A stretch of DNA of 22,286 bases from an uncultured Eubacteriales bacterium. GTDB lineage: Bacteria > Bacillota > Clostridia > Christensenellales > Christensenellaceae. A program made the position numbers and the translations under genes. Below the pieces are notes generated by a model that did not search any database, was not told the DNA's origin, and saw nothing but the letters and a program-made list of their open reading frames with translations. The number at the start of each line of letters is the position of its first letter. Within the stretch, counting starts at the first letter, position 1. Of this stretch, positions 1 to 7,938 are shown one piece after another. The stretch is taken from contig UQXU01000023.1 of NCBI GenBank assembly GCA_900545085.1, positions 1-22,286 on the forward strand, read 5' to 3'.

Positions 1-25
1 TTTGGAAGCGTATCTGGAGGTGCAA

Positions 26-1384
26 ATGAGATTTTCCCGCGACAAAAACTTTTACAAAACACTGCTCGCTCTGGCATTGCCTATTGCTTTGCAGGACTTA
101 ATAAAATTCGGACTGAACATGGCCGATAACCTCATGGTCGGACGATTGGGAGAGACCGCGCTTTCCGCCGTTTCTATAGCCAACCAACCGTTCTTTTTGT
201 TTTCTCTGATAAGCTTTGGTCTTGCCAGCGGAGGCTCTGTCCTCGTCGCTCAGTATTACGGAAAGCAAGAAAACCGAGCCATCAGCCCGATTTTCTCTAT
301 TGCTCTTATAATCGCGCTTTGCGCAAGCGTAATCTGCGGAACTATTGTTTTGCTCTTTCCTGAGAGCATAATGAGCATCTTCGTCCCCGGAGAGCCTGAC
401 GTAATAGCGCTGGGCGCTAAATACCTGCGTATAGTCAGCATAACATATTTTACATACGGTCTGAGCAACACTATTATACTTCTTCTGCGCGGCGTCGAGC
501 TTGTACGTCCAACTTTGATAATAAACATTATTTCGTTTTTTATCAACGTCGCACTTAACTGGGTTCTCATATTCGGAAAGCTTGGCGCTCCTGCTTTAGG
601 CGTCGAAGGCGCGGCTATAGCAACCGTCGCCGCGCGTCTTTTTGACGTAATTGCAATAATGATATACATTCTGCGTATAGATAAAAAGCTTAACTTTAAT
701 CTGCGCGATCTTTTCAGCCCAAACCGAAAGCTCTTTCCTGATTTTGTCAAGTACAGTATACCCGTAACTTTGAATGAGACCATGTGGGGGCTGGGTATAC
801 TCATGATTAGCGTGGTGCTCGGCAGAATGGGACAGGAAGCTGTCTCTGCCGCAAGCATAGCGAACGTAATGCAGCAGATCGGTTCCGTAATGCTCTTTGG
901 CATATCAGGCGCGGCGGCTGTACTGACAGGCAAAGAAATCGGCCGCGGGAACAAAGAGCTGGCCAAGACCAATGCAAATACCATGCTCATAGTCGTACTC
1001 ATAATAGGCGCAATAATGGGCGGACTGCTCTTTGTTCTCAAGCCTGCGATACTAAATATGTACACGCTCGAGGCTTCCACTGTCCAAATCGCCGGCCAAA
1101 TGCTAAACGCAACCTCCGCATATTTGCTTCTCGATTCCGTATGCTCTGTCTGGATGGTAGGTATTTTCCGAGGAGGCGGCGACACTCGATTTGCGGTACT
1201 TATCGACGTACTCACACTCTGGTTCTTCTCCATTCCCATAGGGTGGATATGCGGTCTTGTATTGCACATGCCCACCGCCCTGACGTACATCGCGCTGAAG
1301 CTGGACATACCCGCGCGCCTGATAGTCTGCGCATTCAGATACAGAACGGGAAAATGGCTGCGCGATGTAACACGCGAGCTCTAG
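26..1384 (+). CDS. MATE family multidrug/cation antiporter
   Basis: An integral membrane exporter of the MATE family, which expels drugs or metabolites in exchange for Na+ or H+. The protein has about 452 residues, the usual MATE length, and reads as some twelve hydrophobic helices in two homologous halves. The N-terminal half carries the family pattern LPIALQDL...MADNLMVGRLGE, followed by the GGSVLVAQYYGK stretch. An in-frame TTG at position 2 would give a longer protein, but the ATG at 26 is preferred because GGAGG (16-20) lies 5 nt before it and the MATE homology begins just after. The true promoter is outside the window. A separate promoter may lie before the next gene, so an operon with pdaA is possible but not shown. 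The substrate cannot be inferred. Confidence 0.93.
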   Translation: MRFSRDKNFYKTLLALALPIALQDLIKFGLNMADNLMVGRLGETALSAVSIANQPFFLFSLISFGLASGGSVLVAQYYGKQENRAISPIFSIALIIALCASVICGTIVLLFPESIMSIFVPGEPDVIALGAKYLRIVSITYFTYGLSNTIILLLRGVELVRPTLIINIISFFINVALNWVLIFGKLGAPALGVEGAAIATVAARLFDVIAIMIYILRIDKKLNFNLRDLFSPNRKLFPDFVKYSIPVTLNETMWGLGILMISVVLGRMGQEAVSAASIANVMQQIGSVMLFGISGAAAVLTGKEIGRGNKELAKTNANTMLIVVLIIGAIMGGLLFVLKPAILNMYTLEASTVQIAGQMLNATSAYLLLDSVCSVWMVGIFRGGGDTRFAVLIDVLTLWFFSIPIGWICGLVLHMPTALTYIALKLDIPARLIVCAFRYRTGKWLRDVTREL

Positions 1385-1406
1385 CATATTTTTCCTGCAA
1401 ATTGCG

Positions 1407-1421
1407 TATAATTGCTATACT
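1407..1421 (+). promoter_or_regulatory. Possible promoter -10 region before the pdaA-like gene
   Basis: Two -10-like hexamers overlap here: TATAAT at 1407-1412 and an extended form, TGCTATACT, at 1413-1421. Neither has a good -35 partner. The 61-nt gap also holds the ribosome-binding site AAGGAG just before the ATG at 1446. Confidence 0.35.
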
Positions 1422-1445
1422 ATAACAGCAGCAAGGAGCAGGAAT

Positions 1446-2249
1446 ATGAAGCATAATCTGGCAATAGGCGGATGCGTATTCGCATTATTCGCGATAGCTA
1501 CCGCCCTTGTATATTTCACTTTGTCCCCCGTCGCTATGCTGACGACGGCTCAAAACAAAACCGCCGGCTACAATTGGTATTTCAAGCCTCGCGACGACGG
1601 ACTTCAGCCTACAGTAGCGGACGACGCGCCTTTCATAGACAGCTACGACGTATACTGTCTCGGCAATCCCGGCAGCAGCAAAATATATCTTACATTTGAC
1701 GCCGGCTATGAAAACGGGAACACTGAGAAAATACTCAATGTGCTCAAGGCCAAAAATGTACCTGCCGCATTTTTCGTAACCAAGCATTTCGTCACCAGCG
1801 CTCCAAACCTCATAGTGCGCATGAAAGACGAAGGGCATATAGTCGGAAATCACACGGCGGAGCACTCCGACCTGACAAAACTGACAGACCCCGCCGACTT
1901 TTCCGCCGCTCTGGACGAACTCAACGCAGAGTACAAAGCGCTGACAGGAGAAGATATGCCGAAATATCTTCGTCCTCCGGAGGGGAAATACTCCCAATAC
2001 GTCCTTGAAACCGCACAGGAGCTGGGATACAAGACAGTATTTTGGAGCTTCGCATATAAAGACTGGGTAGATGACGAGCAGCCCAAACATGAAGAAAGCA
2101 TAGAAAAGATATGCTCCAGAATGCATAACGGCGCCGTGATCCTACTTCACTCCACATCGGATACCAACGCGGCTATACTCGGCGACGTGATAGACAGACT
2201 GCGCGAGGGCGGCTATGAATTCGCCAGCCTGGACGAATTTGAAAAATAA
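1446..2249 (+). CDS. pdaA: PdaA-like polysaccharide (peptidoglycan) deacetylase
   Basis: A carbohydrate esterase family 4 (NodB-fold) enzyme of the PdaA group, which removes the acetyl group from N-acetylmuramic acid on the way to muramic-delta-lactam in spore cortex. The 267-residue protein has an N-terminal membrane or signal segment (about residues 5-25) and an extracytoplasmic catalytic domain from about 78. Motifs visible: TFDAGYENG (83-91), where D85 aligns with the catalytic Asp and the ENG extension is typical of PdaA; the metal-binding H136-x3-H140 in GNHTAEH; RPPEG (176-180); FW...KDW around 199-207; and LLHS (233-236). Canonical TFDDG reads TFDAG here; Bacillus PdaA also deviates, with TFDNG. 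Position 86 is therefore variable in the group. A role in the cortex fits the spoIIR gene 2.5 kb away, but that link is inference. Confidence 0.88.
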   Translation: MKHNLAIGGCVFALFAIATALVYFTLSPVAMLTTAQNKTAGYNWYFKPRDDGLQPTVADDAPFIDSYDVYCLGNPGSSKIYLTFDAGYENGNTEKILNVLKAKNVPAAFFVTKHFVTSAPNLIVRMKDEGHIVGNHTAEHSDLTKLTDPADFSAALDELNAEYKALTGEDMPKYLRPPEGKYSQYVLETAQELGYKTVFWSFAYKDWVDDEQPKHEESIEKICSRMHNGAVILLHSTSDTNAAILGDVIDRLREGGYEFASLDEFEK

Positions 2250-2279
2250 AATTTAAACTCACAAAAGGAAGCAACACAC

Positions 2280-3761
2280 ATGGAACGAAGCAGCGGAATA
2301 TTATTACATATATCGTCTCTCCCATCGCCTCACGGCATAGGCACTTTCGGCAAAGCAGCATACCACTTTGCGGATTTTCTGCACGAGGCCGGTCAGAGCT
2401 ACTGGCAGATACTCCCAACGTGCATAGCCGGAGCAGGCGGATCACCATATCAGTCTATATCTGCTTTTGCATGTAATCCTTACTTTATAGACATGGATAT
2501 ACTCGAAGATGAAGGTCTTCTGGAAAAAGGCGAAGCCGCAAGGCTTTGCCGTACCGCAAAAGAGGACAGGCTGGATATGCTCTCTGTCGCCGAATCGCGC
2601 AATATTCTTCTTTCTCATGCTTTTCAAAACGCAGACGCTTCTCTAAAAAAAGAAGCAGAAGAGTTCGCAGCGTCGCAAAGCTGGATAAATGATTTTGCAT
2701 TATTCTGCGCTGCAAAGGAGCATTTTAACGAAAAAGCATGGACAGATTGGGAGGATAAAAATCTACGCGCTCATACTCATGAGTCTATTGAAAAATACAA
2801 CGAGCTTTTATCAGACAGAATAGCATATCACAAATTTTTACAGTTCCTCTGTTTTAAACAATGGGCTAAGCTAAAAACTTATGTGAACTCTCTCGGCATA
2901 CGCATAATAGGCGATATTCCAATATACGTATCCTCTGATTCCGCTGACGTTTGGGCGCATCAGGACGAATTCCTGCTGGACAAAGACGGCAGACCTTCCC
3001 TCGTAGCAGGCGTTCCTCCGGATTATTTTTCAAAAGACGGTCAGCTCTGGGGCAATCCCCTCTACAACTGGGACACGATGAAAGCAAACGGCTACAAATG
3101 GTGGATAGACAGAATCGGAGCCGCGTCTCGCTTTGCAGACGTAATCCGAATAGATCATTTTCGCGGGCTGTCTACCTATTGGGCCGTACCCGCCGACGCA
3201 AAAACCGCCGCGACAGGAGAATGGCGCCGCGGCCCGGGGATTGAATTCGTCCGCACTATACTCGGCTGGTTTAAAGACGTGCGCTTTATCGCAGAGGATC
3301 TCGGCGATCTGACGCCTGACGTATACGAGCTTCTGCATGAAAGCGGACTGCCCGGCATGAAGGTACTGCAATTCGCATTCAACAATCCGAGCGACCACAG
3401 CTTCCTGCCGCATATGAGCGAGACAAACAGCGTCTACTACACGGGAACGCATGACAACGATACACTTCTTGGATGGCTGGACAGCACAGACAGTCAGATT
3501 TACGAGTACGCTAAAGCATACATGGGCTTGAACGAGGACGAGGGCGCAGATTGGGGAATGATACGCACTGCGATGAGCAGCCGCTCAGATTTGGCTATTT
3601 TCCAGATGCAGGACTTTCTGGGATTGGACACAACCGCCCGAATGAATACTCCCGCTACTTTAGAAGGCAACTGGCAATGGCGCATGAAGAAAGGCGCAGA
3701 CTCCCCTGAGCTCGCAAGGCGCATATTCTCCTTGAGTAAAATGTTCGACAGAACCAAATAA
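2280..3761 (+). CDS. malQ: 4-alpha-glucanotransferase (amylomaltase, GH77)
   Basis: A cytoplasmic enzyme that moves alpha-1,4-glucan segments between maltodextrins, used in glycogen or maltodextrin metabolism. The 493-residue length is normal for GH77. The N-terminus has the family signature RSSGILLHISSLPSPHGIG, and the three catalytic motifs are intact: RIDHFRG with nucleophile D292, AEDLG with acid/base E339, and GTHDNDT with D392/D394. GVPPDYFSKDGQLWGNPLY (245-263) is also diagnostic. It starts 30 nt after pdaA with an AAGGA ribosome site and no visible terminator between, so co-transcription with pdaA is likely. No other glycogen or maltose genes are in the window. Confidence 0.96.
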   Translation: MERSSGILLHISSLPSPHGIGTFGKAAYHFADFLHEAGQSYWQILPTCIAGAGGSPYQSISAFACNPYFIDMDILEDEGLLEKGEAARLCRTAKEDRLDMLSVAESRNILLSHAFQNADASLKKEAEEFAASQSWINDFALFCAAKEHFNEKAWTDWEDKNLRAHTHESIEKYNELLSDRIAYHKFLQFLCFKQWAKLKTYVNSLGIRIIGDIPIYVSSDSADVWAHQDEFLLDKDGRPSLVAGVPPDYFSKDGQLWGNPLYNWDTMKANGYKWWIDRIGAASRFADVIRIDHFRGLSTYWAVPADAKTAATGEWRRGPGIEFVRTILGWFKDVRFIAEDLGDLTPDVYELLHESGLPGMKVLQFAFNNPSDHSFLPHMSETNSVYYTGTHDNDTLLGWLDSTDSQIYEYAKAYMGLNEDEGADWGMIRTAMSSRSDLAIFQMQDFLGLDTTARMNTPATLEGNWQWRMKKGADSPELARRIFSLSKMFDRTK

Positions 3762-3765
3762 AGGG

Positions 3766-3795
3766 TTTACAAATCATAGCAATTAGCTATATAAT
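3766..3795 (+). promoter_or_regulatory. Sigma-A promoter that points to a leaderless DUF2156 transcript
   Basis: TTTACA (3766-3771), an 18-nt spacer, and TATAAT (3790-3795). Six bases separate the -10 from the ATG at 3802, so the usual start point (seven bases after the -10) is the A of the ATG. No Shine-Dalgarno sequence lies in front of the gene. Confidence 0.6.
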
Positions 3796-3801
3796 TATCG
3801 C

Positions 3802-4671
3802 ATGATAAATTTTAAAGAGATTACACTCGACGTAAGAGACGAATATTGCAAAAGATACGGACACAGTAAAATTTCATATTACAGATTTGCAGTCATATAT
3901 ATGTGGCGCAACGACCTTAACTATCGCTACACCATAGTAGACGACGCCTTCTGCATATTCTCCTTCATGCCGGGTAAGCCGACCTACTGCATGTATCCTC
4001 AAGGGGGATGCAACGCGGCTAAAGTTATAAACACTATTTTAGACGAGCTTGGCGAAGTTGTATTCGAACCGCTGGATAAGGACATGGTAAAGGAATTGGA
4101 GGAGGCATGTCCCGGAAAATTCGAATTTATACCTCAGCGCGATTTTTACGACTATGTATATGATGCAGAGAAATTACGCACACTCTCCGGCAAAAAGCTG
4201 CACAGCAAACGCAACCACGCAAACAGATTTGAAGCTGACAACAACTGGGAATATATATCTCTCACCTCTGAGAATCTGGACGTGTGCCGCCCTGTAATCG
4301 ACGCATGGTTTTCGCGCCATGAAGACGACGGCTCGCTGGACGAACGCACGGCTATACTCGAACTGCTGAGCAACTTTGACGCTCTAAAGCTAAAAGGAGC
4401 CGCCATCACAGTGGGAATGCGGGTAGTCGCCTTCACCATAGGCGAATACATGAGCGAAGATACCGCGCACATTATCATTGAAAAAGCCGACACGGACTAC
4501 AGCGGAGCATACGCATTCATTAACCGCGAATTTCTCCGCAGAGAGTTCCCCGATGTGAAATACGTAGACCGCGAAGAGGACATGGGCATGGAGGGGCTGC
4601 GCAAATCCAAATTGTCTTACCAACCCATTAGTCTTGGCGAGGTCTTTACAGCTAAACTCAAAAACAACTGA
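3802..4671 (+). CDS. DUF2156 (phosphatidylglycerol lysyltransferase C-terminal-like) protein
   Basis: A 289-residue soluble protein matching the DUF2156 family common in Clostridia. It is related to the GNAT-fold domain at the C-terminus of MprF (LPG synthase) but lacks the membrane flippase part. Visible hallmarks are the N-terminal ITLDVRDEYCKRYG...FAVIYMWRN block, DYVYDAEKLRTLSGKKLHSKRNHANRF (about residues 115-141), and a C-terminal part ending in YVDREEDMGMEGLRKSKLSYQP. The KLHSKRNH...F and REEDMG...R..K..Y..  patterns are well conserved in the family as I remember it. The substrate is unknown; transfer of an aminoacyl or acyl group is only an analogy. The start has no ribosome-binding site and sits on the predicted transcription start. 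It is followed by a strong terminator. Confidence 0.88.
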   Translation: MINFKEITLDVRDEYCKRYGHSKISYYRFAVIYMWRNDLNYRYTIVDDAFCIFSFMPGKPTYCMYPQGGCNAAKVINTILDELGEVVFEPLDKDMVKELEEACPGKFEFIPQRDFYDYVYDAEKLRTLSGKKLHSKRNHANRFEADNNWEYISLTSENLDVCRPVIDAWFSRHEDDGSLDERTAILELLSNFDALKLKGAAITVGMRVVAFTIGEYMSEDTAHIIIEKADTDYSGAYAFINREFLRREFPDVKYVDREEDMGMEGLRKSKLSYQPISLGEVFTAKLKNN

Positions 4672-4684
4672 ACATAAACATAAT

Positions 4685-4724
4685 AAAAAGCGCAGTTTTT
4701 ACTCTAAAAAGAACTGTGCTTTTT
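4685..4724 (+). terminator. Intrinsic terminator after the DUF2156 gene
   Basis: A 13-bp stem (4685-4697 with 4712-4724, one G-U pair) ending in a T tract; the A-rich left side would also work on the other strand. It ends the four-gene block and isolates spoIIR. Confidence 0.85.
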
Positions 4725-4726
4725 AT

Positions 4727-4756
4727 GTATACTTTCCCTTCTATGCGTCAATAATT
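4727..4756 (+). promoter_or_regulatory. Forespore (sigma-F/G-type) promoter of spoIIR
   Basis: GTATA (4727-4731) fits the Bacillus sigma-F -35 consensus GYWTA exactly. GTCAATAATT (4747-4756) fits most of the -10 consensus GGNRANAHTR. The 15-nt spacing is as expected. The start point would be about 4763, leaving a leader of about 16 nt with GGAGGG at 4767-4772. No competing sigma-A promoter is obvious. Confidence 0.6.
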
Positions 4757-4778
4757 ATCCACGAACGGAGGGAATAAC

Positions 4779-5297
4779 ATGAAACAAAGACGAATAACGT
4801 GCGCAGTTTGCGCAATAATCATATCAATATTTACAATAATGCTTGTTCATTCCGGCTCAGGGCCTTTAAGACTGCACATAATGGCAAACAGCGACAGTGA
4901 ACAGGATCAGAACGTAAAGCTCCTTGTGCGCGACGCGATTCTCGAATACACTTCTGACGACATACTGCAGACAGGAGGAAAGCTCGGCGCAGAAAAATAT
5001 GTCTCAGATCACCTCGACGAAATAGTAGCCGTAGCCAACGAAACTCTGAGTGAAAACGGCTTTGACTACACCGCAACGGCTAATATGGGCGTTTATGATT
5101 TCCCCGACAGGACATATTCCGGAGTTCTATATCCGGCGGGTAAATACGACGCTCTAAGAATAACTCTGGGAGAAGGCGATGGACACAATTGGTGGTGCGT
5201 TATGTTTCCTCCTCTCTGTATAGTAGACACAAAAGCACAATCCGGAGAAACTGTGGAATACCGCTCTGCCATATGGGATCTGATAACCGGAATATAA
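4779..5297 (+). CDS. spoIIR: Stage II sporulation protein R
   Basis: The forespore-made, secreted signal that activates the SpoIIGA protease in the mother cell so that pro-sigma-E is processed. The protein has an N-terminal hydrophobic export segment (about residues 6-24) followed by the SpoIIR signature LRLHIMANSDSEQDQNVKLL (about 30-49), continuing into VRDAILEY. The conserved HNWWCVMFPPLC motif is near the C-terminus. At 172 residues it is shorter than the Bacillus protein (roughly 220), lacking part of the C-terminal tail, while the conserved core is complete. GGAGGG lies 6 nt before the ATG. It is monocistronic between two terminators and preceded by a sigma-F-like promoter, as expected for this role. 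Confidence 0.95.
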   Translation: MKQRRITCAVCAIIISIFTIMLVHSGSGPLRLHIMANSDSEQDQNVKLLVRDAILEYTSDDILQTGGKLGAEKYVSDHLDEIVAVANETLSENGFDYTATANMGVYDFPDRTYSGVLYPAGKYDALRITLGEGDGHNWWCVMFPPLCIVDTKAQSGETVEYRSAIWDLITGI

Positions 5298-5334
5298 ATA
5301 TCAATAGCTGAATTACGAGCAGCGAAATAAAAAA

Positions 5335-5373
5335 ACGCGGATAATCGGGACTGATATGCTCCCCATTCCGCGT
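5335..5373. terminator. Bidirectional terminator between convergent genes
   Basis: Arms ACGCGGA (5335-5341) and TCCGCGT (5367-5373), with an inner GGGA/TCCC pairing. An A-run lies before the left arm and TCTTTTA follows the right arm. It can end spoIIR on the plus strand and the foldase gene on the minus strand, where seven T residues follow the hairpin. Confidence 0.85.
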
Positions 5374-5396
5374 CTTTTAATGATTAATTTTGTATT

Positions 5397-6740
5397 CTAG
5401 TTAGAAGCCGATGCCTCGGCGCTCTCGGAAGCCTCCGCCGCCACACTCGCCGCTGCTTCAGCGCTTGCGCTCGCTTCAGACTCAGCGCTCTCGGAAGCCT
5501 CAGCGCCGGCAGTCTCAGTCTCGTACACTTCGGGGAAGGTCTCGACCTTCATTTCGTCCTTCCAGCTGTTGCATGTATTATAGAACTCCTCGCTCTTTTT
5601 ATCTTCCAGCAGGCTCTCTGAAATTTCGTCCTTTACCTTATCCAGATCTACCGCGCCCGCTTTTACATCGCTGGCATAGTAGAGTATATAGCATCCGCTG
5701 TCCGTCATAATGGGCTCGGAAACATCGCCCAGTTTCTTCAGAGACATCGCTGCTTTAACATAAGCTTCGTCATACGTACTTTCAATCCCGTCTACAACTA
5801 CATACATCGTGCTGTCGGAATTTTCCTGTTCGGAAAGAGCATCGGCAAAAGTCTTTCCCTCTGTGAGTTCTTTATAGAGGCTATTTGCCTCGTCCTCTAT
5901 GTTATCCTGAGCAGTTTTTACAGCTTTGGCAAGAGCATCCTCATCGCTGCTGTCTACATTCGAGATAGCTTCCTGATCCTCATCTGTGAAAGGAATGAGA
6001 ATCTGCTGCACCTTGCGCGCGCCTTCAGGATTCCAGTATATCGTGCTTCCGTAGCGGCACATTGTTGCATAATAATCCATGTCGGAGCCAAATGTGCTCT
6101 TGTCCTCTTCTACTCTGGTGTTGTATTCTTCTTCTATGTCGTCATCGGATACAGTTATATCTTTCGTATACTCTTCGTAAAGCTTATCCGCAACTACTTC
6201 GTCCTTCTTGAGCTGTATTATTCTATCGCGCGTATAGTCGTTCTCTTCCATATACTCGTTCAGAAGCTTCTCGCCCTCTTTGTCCGCTTCTTCTTCAGAT
6301 AAATCAGAATTCTCACTTTGCGCCTGGCTTACAAAAGTCTCGCGCCAAGAGCTTATAAGTTCATCGGCGTATGTTTCAATTTCAGAAATTTCATCATCAG
6401 TGAGATTATCGTAATAACCAAGCTGTTCACCCTTAACAACGCGCACCTGTTCTAATATCAAAGCATTCATAAGCTGCTCTCTAAGCGTGCTCACTGTCTC
6501 AGACTGCGACTCATCATCTCGGCTTATGCCGTAATAATAGTTCAAATAATAATCCAGCGTATTATTCAGAGTCCCAAGTGTTATCTCTTTATCCTCTACC
6601 GTAGCTACTACTAGATTATCGTTTGAGGAATCTGACGAACTGCTGCTCGTTCCCGATGTGTTGTATGAGCTGGCACATCCCGCAAAAGCAAAACACGCGC
6701 AAAGCGCAGCAGAGAGTAAAGTGATTAGTTTTCTTTTCAT
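5397..6740 (-). CDS. PrsA/SurA-like peptidyl-prolyl isomerase lipoprotein
   Basis: A membrane-anchored extracytoplasmic foldase. A signal peptide ends in the lipobox AFAGC (lipidated C22), followed by a Ser-rich linker (about 29-40). Next comes a SurA_N-like helical chaperone region (about 44-210), rich in acidic residues. A parvulin-like domain begins at VQQILIPF (244-251), is interrupted by an acidic insertion (about 252-285), and resumes through GKTFADALSEQ (295-305) to LGDVSEPIMTDSGCYILYY (337-355). The last 37 residues (411-447) are almost entirely Ala, Ser and Glu. Whether the isomerase active site is functional cannot be judged, since parvulins are degenerate in PrsA-like proteins. AAGGA lies 8 nt before the ATG. 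It is the last gene of the minus-strand block, separated from the hydrolase gene by a strong terminator, so it needs its own promoter. Confidence 0.82.
   Translation of the reverse strand: MKRKLITLLSAALCACFAFAGCASSYNTSGTSSSSSDSSNDNLVVATVEDKEITLGTLNNTLDYYLNYYYGISRDDESQSETVSTLREQLMNALILEQVRVVKGEQLGYYDNLTDDEISEIETYADELISSWRETFVSQAQSENSDLSEEEADKEGEKLLNEYMEENDYTRDRIIQLKKDEVVADKLYEEYTKDITVSDDDIEEEYNTRVEEDKSTFGSDMDYYATMCRYGSTIYWNPEGARKVQQILIPFTDEDQEAISNVDSSDEDALAKAVKTAQDNIEDEANSLYKELTEGKTFADALSEQENSDSTMYVVVDGIESTYDEAYVKAAMSLKKLGDVSEPIMTDSGCYILYYASDVKAGAVDLDKVKDEISESLLEDKKSEEFYNTCNSWKDEMKVETFPEVYETETAGAEASESAESEASASAEAAASVAAEASESAEASASN
5400..5510 (-). repeat. Low-complexity Ala/Ser/Glu tail with a 17-bp direct repeat
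   Basis: The 3' end of the foldase gene encodes repeated EASESAE-like units. A 17-bp sequence occurs twice in direct orientation, at 5419-5435 and 5485-5501. The tail may vary in length by slippage or recombination. Confidence 0.8.
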
Positions 6741-6875
6741 CTGGTTGGTCCTTTCCTGCCGAAACGTACTGCGGCGTAAATTCTAAATCAACTGTGCTAG
6801 TAAGTGTACCACAGCAATATGAAAGAGGCGTGAATCCTATTTGTAGATTGCAAATCATACCGTTTCCAATGCGAC

Positions 6876-6914
6876 AAAAAGTCAAGCGAAGCTATGAGCT
6901 TCACTTGACTTTTT
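6876..6914 (-). terminator. Intrinsic terminator of the alpha/beta-hydrolase gene
   Basis: A long near-perfect stem: 11 bp (6876-6886 with 6904-6914), a one-base mismatch, then 6 bp (6888-6893 with 6897-6902) closing a 3-nt loop. T runs lie on both sides, so it can work in both directions. It is 14 nt after the hydrolase stop codon. Confidence 0.9.
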
Positions 6915-6928
6915 CGTTTAATACAATG

Positions 6929-7837
6929 TTACGATAGCGCTTTCTTAAAGAATTTCACCGCTGCTTTTCTATTTTGTTTAGTAAATAGAGTTCCTTTGGC
7001 ATGAGTGCCATTTTCCTCAAGCTTCAAAGTTACATCTCCTCCGGCTCGTTTCATTGCCAAAGACATCTCGACCGCCTGTTTCGCAGGGATAGCCGGATCC
7101 TGTTCGCCCTGAATCATGTAAATAGGAACTTTTACATTTTCGGCATACGTTACGGCGCTTGCCTCACGCTTCATCTTAACGTCTATAGTATAATTTGGCC
7201 CCAACAAATTGAGTATTGCAAAAGTCATAGGCGGATTGAAACGGTAGCTTTCACTGTCCTGGAAGTCCGTCGGCGCAGCTGCAGAGAGCACAGCCTGAAC
7301 AGATGAGGATTTGTCAGCCCATCCCATGCTCAGGTCTTCAAAATTTTCATCTCCATCAGTCAGAGCGAGCATAAGAGCGATATACGCGCCTGCCGAATGA
7401 CCTATTACGCCTATGTTTTCAGCATCGAGATTTAAAACATCCGCATATTCTCTCACAAATCTAACCGCCGCTTTTGCATCGCGTATGCAGTCCGGGAAAA
7501 GAGCTCCGTCTCTTTTCATTCTGTAATCTACAGAAACAAAAGTAAAACCCGCTTTTATATAGTCGTTTCGCACCTTGTTTATGTCTTTATTTTTTTTATC
7601 TCCTCCGTACCAAGATCCTCCGTGAAAATACATTACTACCTTTGACTTGGACGCAACACCCTTAGGTTTGTAAATGCTCAATGTTTGAGCGGGGTCGTCG
7701 TCTACCGTCCTGCCCTCGACATAACAGTATTCGTATTCTTCATAATCTACTTCTTTTTTTGTTTCTGAGCAGCTCGCCAGCTGCAGCAAAATTACCACAG
7801 TAAGCAAAACGGCGAATGTTTTCTTTAGTCTTATCAT
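6929..7837 (-). CDS. Alpha/beta-hydrolase (BD-FAE/esterase-like) lipoprotein
   Basis: A membrane-anchored extracytoplasmic serine esterase or lipase of unknown substrate. A signal peptide ends in the lipobox LASC at about residues 21-24. The alpha/beta-hydrolase fold shows the oxyanion-hole motif HGGSW (73-77), the nucleophile elbow GHSAG (147-151, S149), the acid D248 in GEQDP, and H280 in GTHAKG, so the catalytic triad is complete (numbering from a TTG one codon upstream). The arrangement resembles acetyl-xylan or feruloyl esterase-like proteins annotated BD-FAE. The start is uncertain: TTG at 7840 lies 10 nt after GGAAGGA and ATG at 7837 lies 13 nt after it; ATG is taken here. A good promoter lies directly upstream and a strong terminator directly downstream, so the gene is probably monocistronic. 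Confidence 0.85.
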   Translation of the reverse strand: MIRLKKTFAVLLTVVILLQLASCSETKKEVDYEEYEYCYVEGRTVDDDPAQTLSIYKPKGVASKSKVVMYFHGGSWYGGDKKNKDINKVRNDYIKAGFTFVSVDYRMKRDGALFPDCIRDAKAAVRFVREYADVLNLDAENIGVIGHSAGAYIALMLALTDGDENFEDLSMGWADKSSSVQAVLSAAAPTDFQDSESYRFNPPMTFAILNLLGPNYTIDVKMKREASAVTYAENVKVPIYMIQGEQDPAIPAKQAVEMSLAMKRAGGDVTLKLEENGTHAKGTLFTKQNRKAAVKFFKKALS

Positions 7838-7881
7838 CAAGGTCTTGCATTCCTTCCAGATTTTTTTCCTTTACGAGCTAT

Positions 7882-7910
7882 ATTTTATAGCATTTTGCAA
7901 GAAACGTCAA
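7882..7910 (-). promoter_or_regulatory. Sigma-A promoter of the hydrolase gene
   Basis: On the minus strand, TTGACG (7910-7905), a 17-nt spacer, and TAAAAT (7887-7882). It lies in the 98-nt gap after the RND gene, in which I see no clear terminator. Confidence 0.7.
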
Positions 7911-7938
7911 TAGTATAGACCGATAGTTTACACTGCAT

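Noticed and set aside
256..1308. 350-residue open frame on the minus strand
   Set aside because: It is entirely antisense to the MATE gene, has no ribosome site, and its translation has the Ser/Arg/Ile-rich look of a complement of membrane-protein codons.
1485..2126. 213-residue minus-strand frame
   Set aside because: Shadow of the PdaA-like gene, whose catalytic motifs are clear on the plus strand.
1446..3761. pdaA-malQ as a dedicated metabolic pathway
   Set aside because: The genes are close and probably co-transcribed, but nothing in their enzymology links cell-wall deacetylation with glucan transfer.
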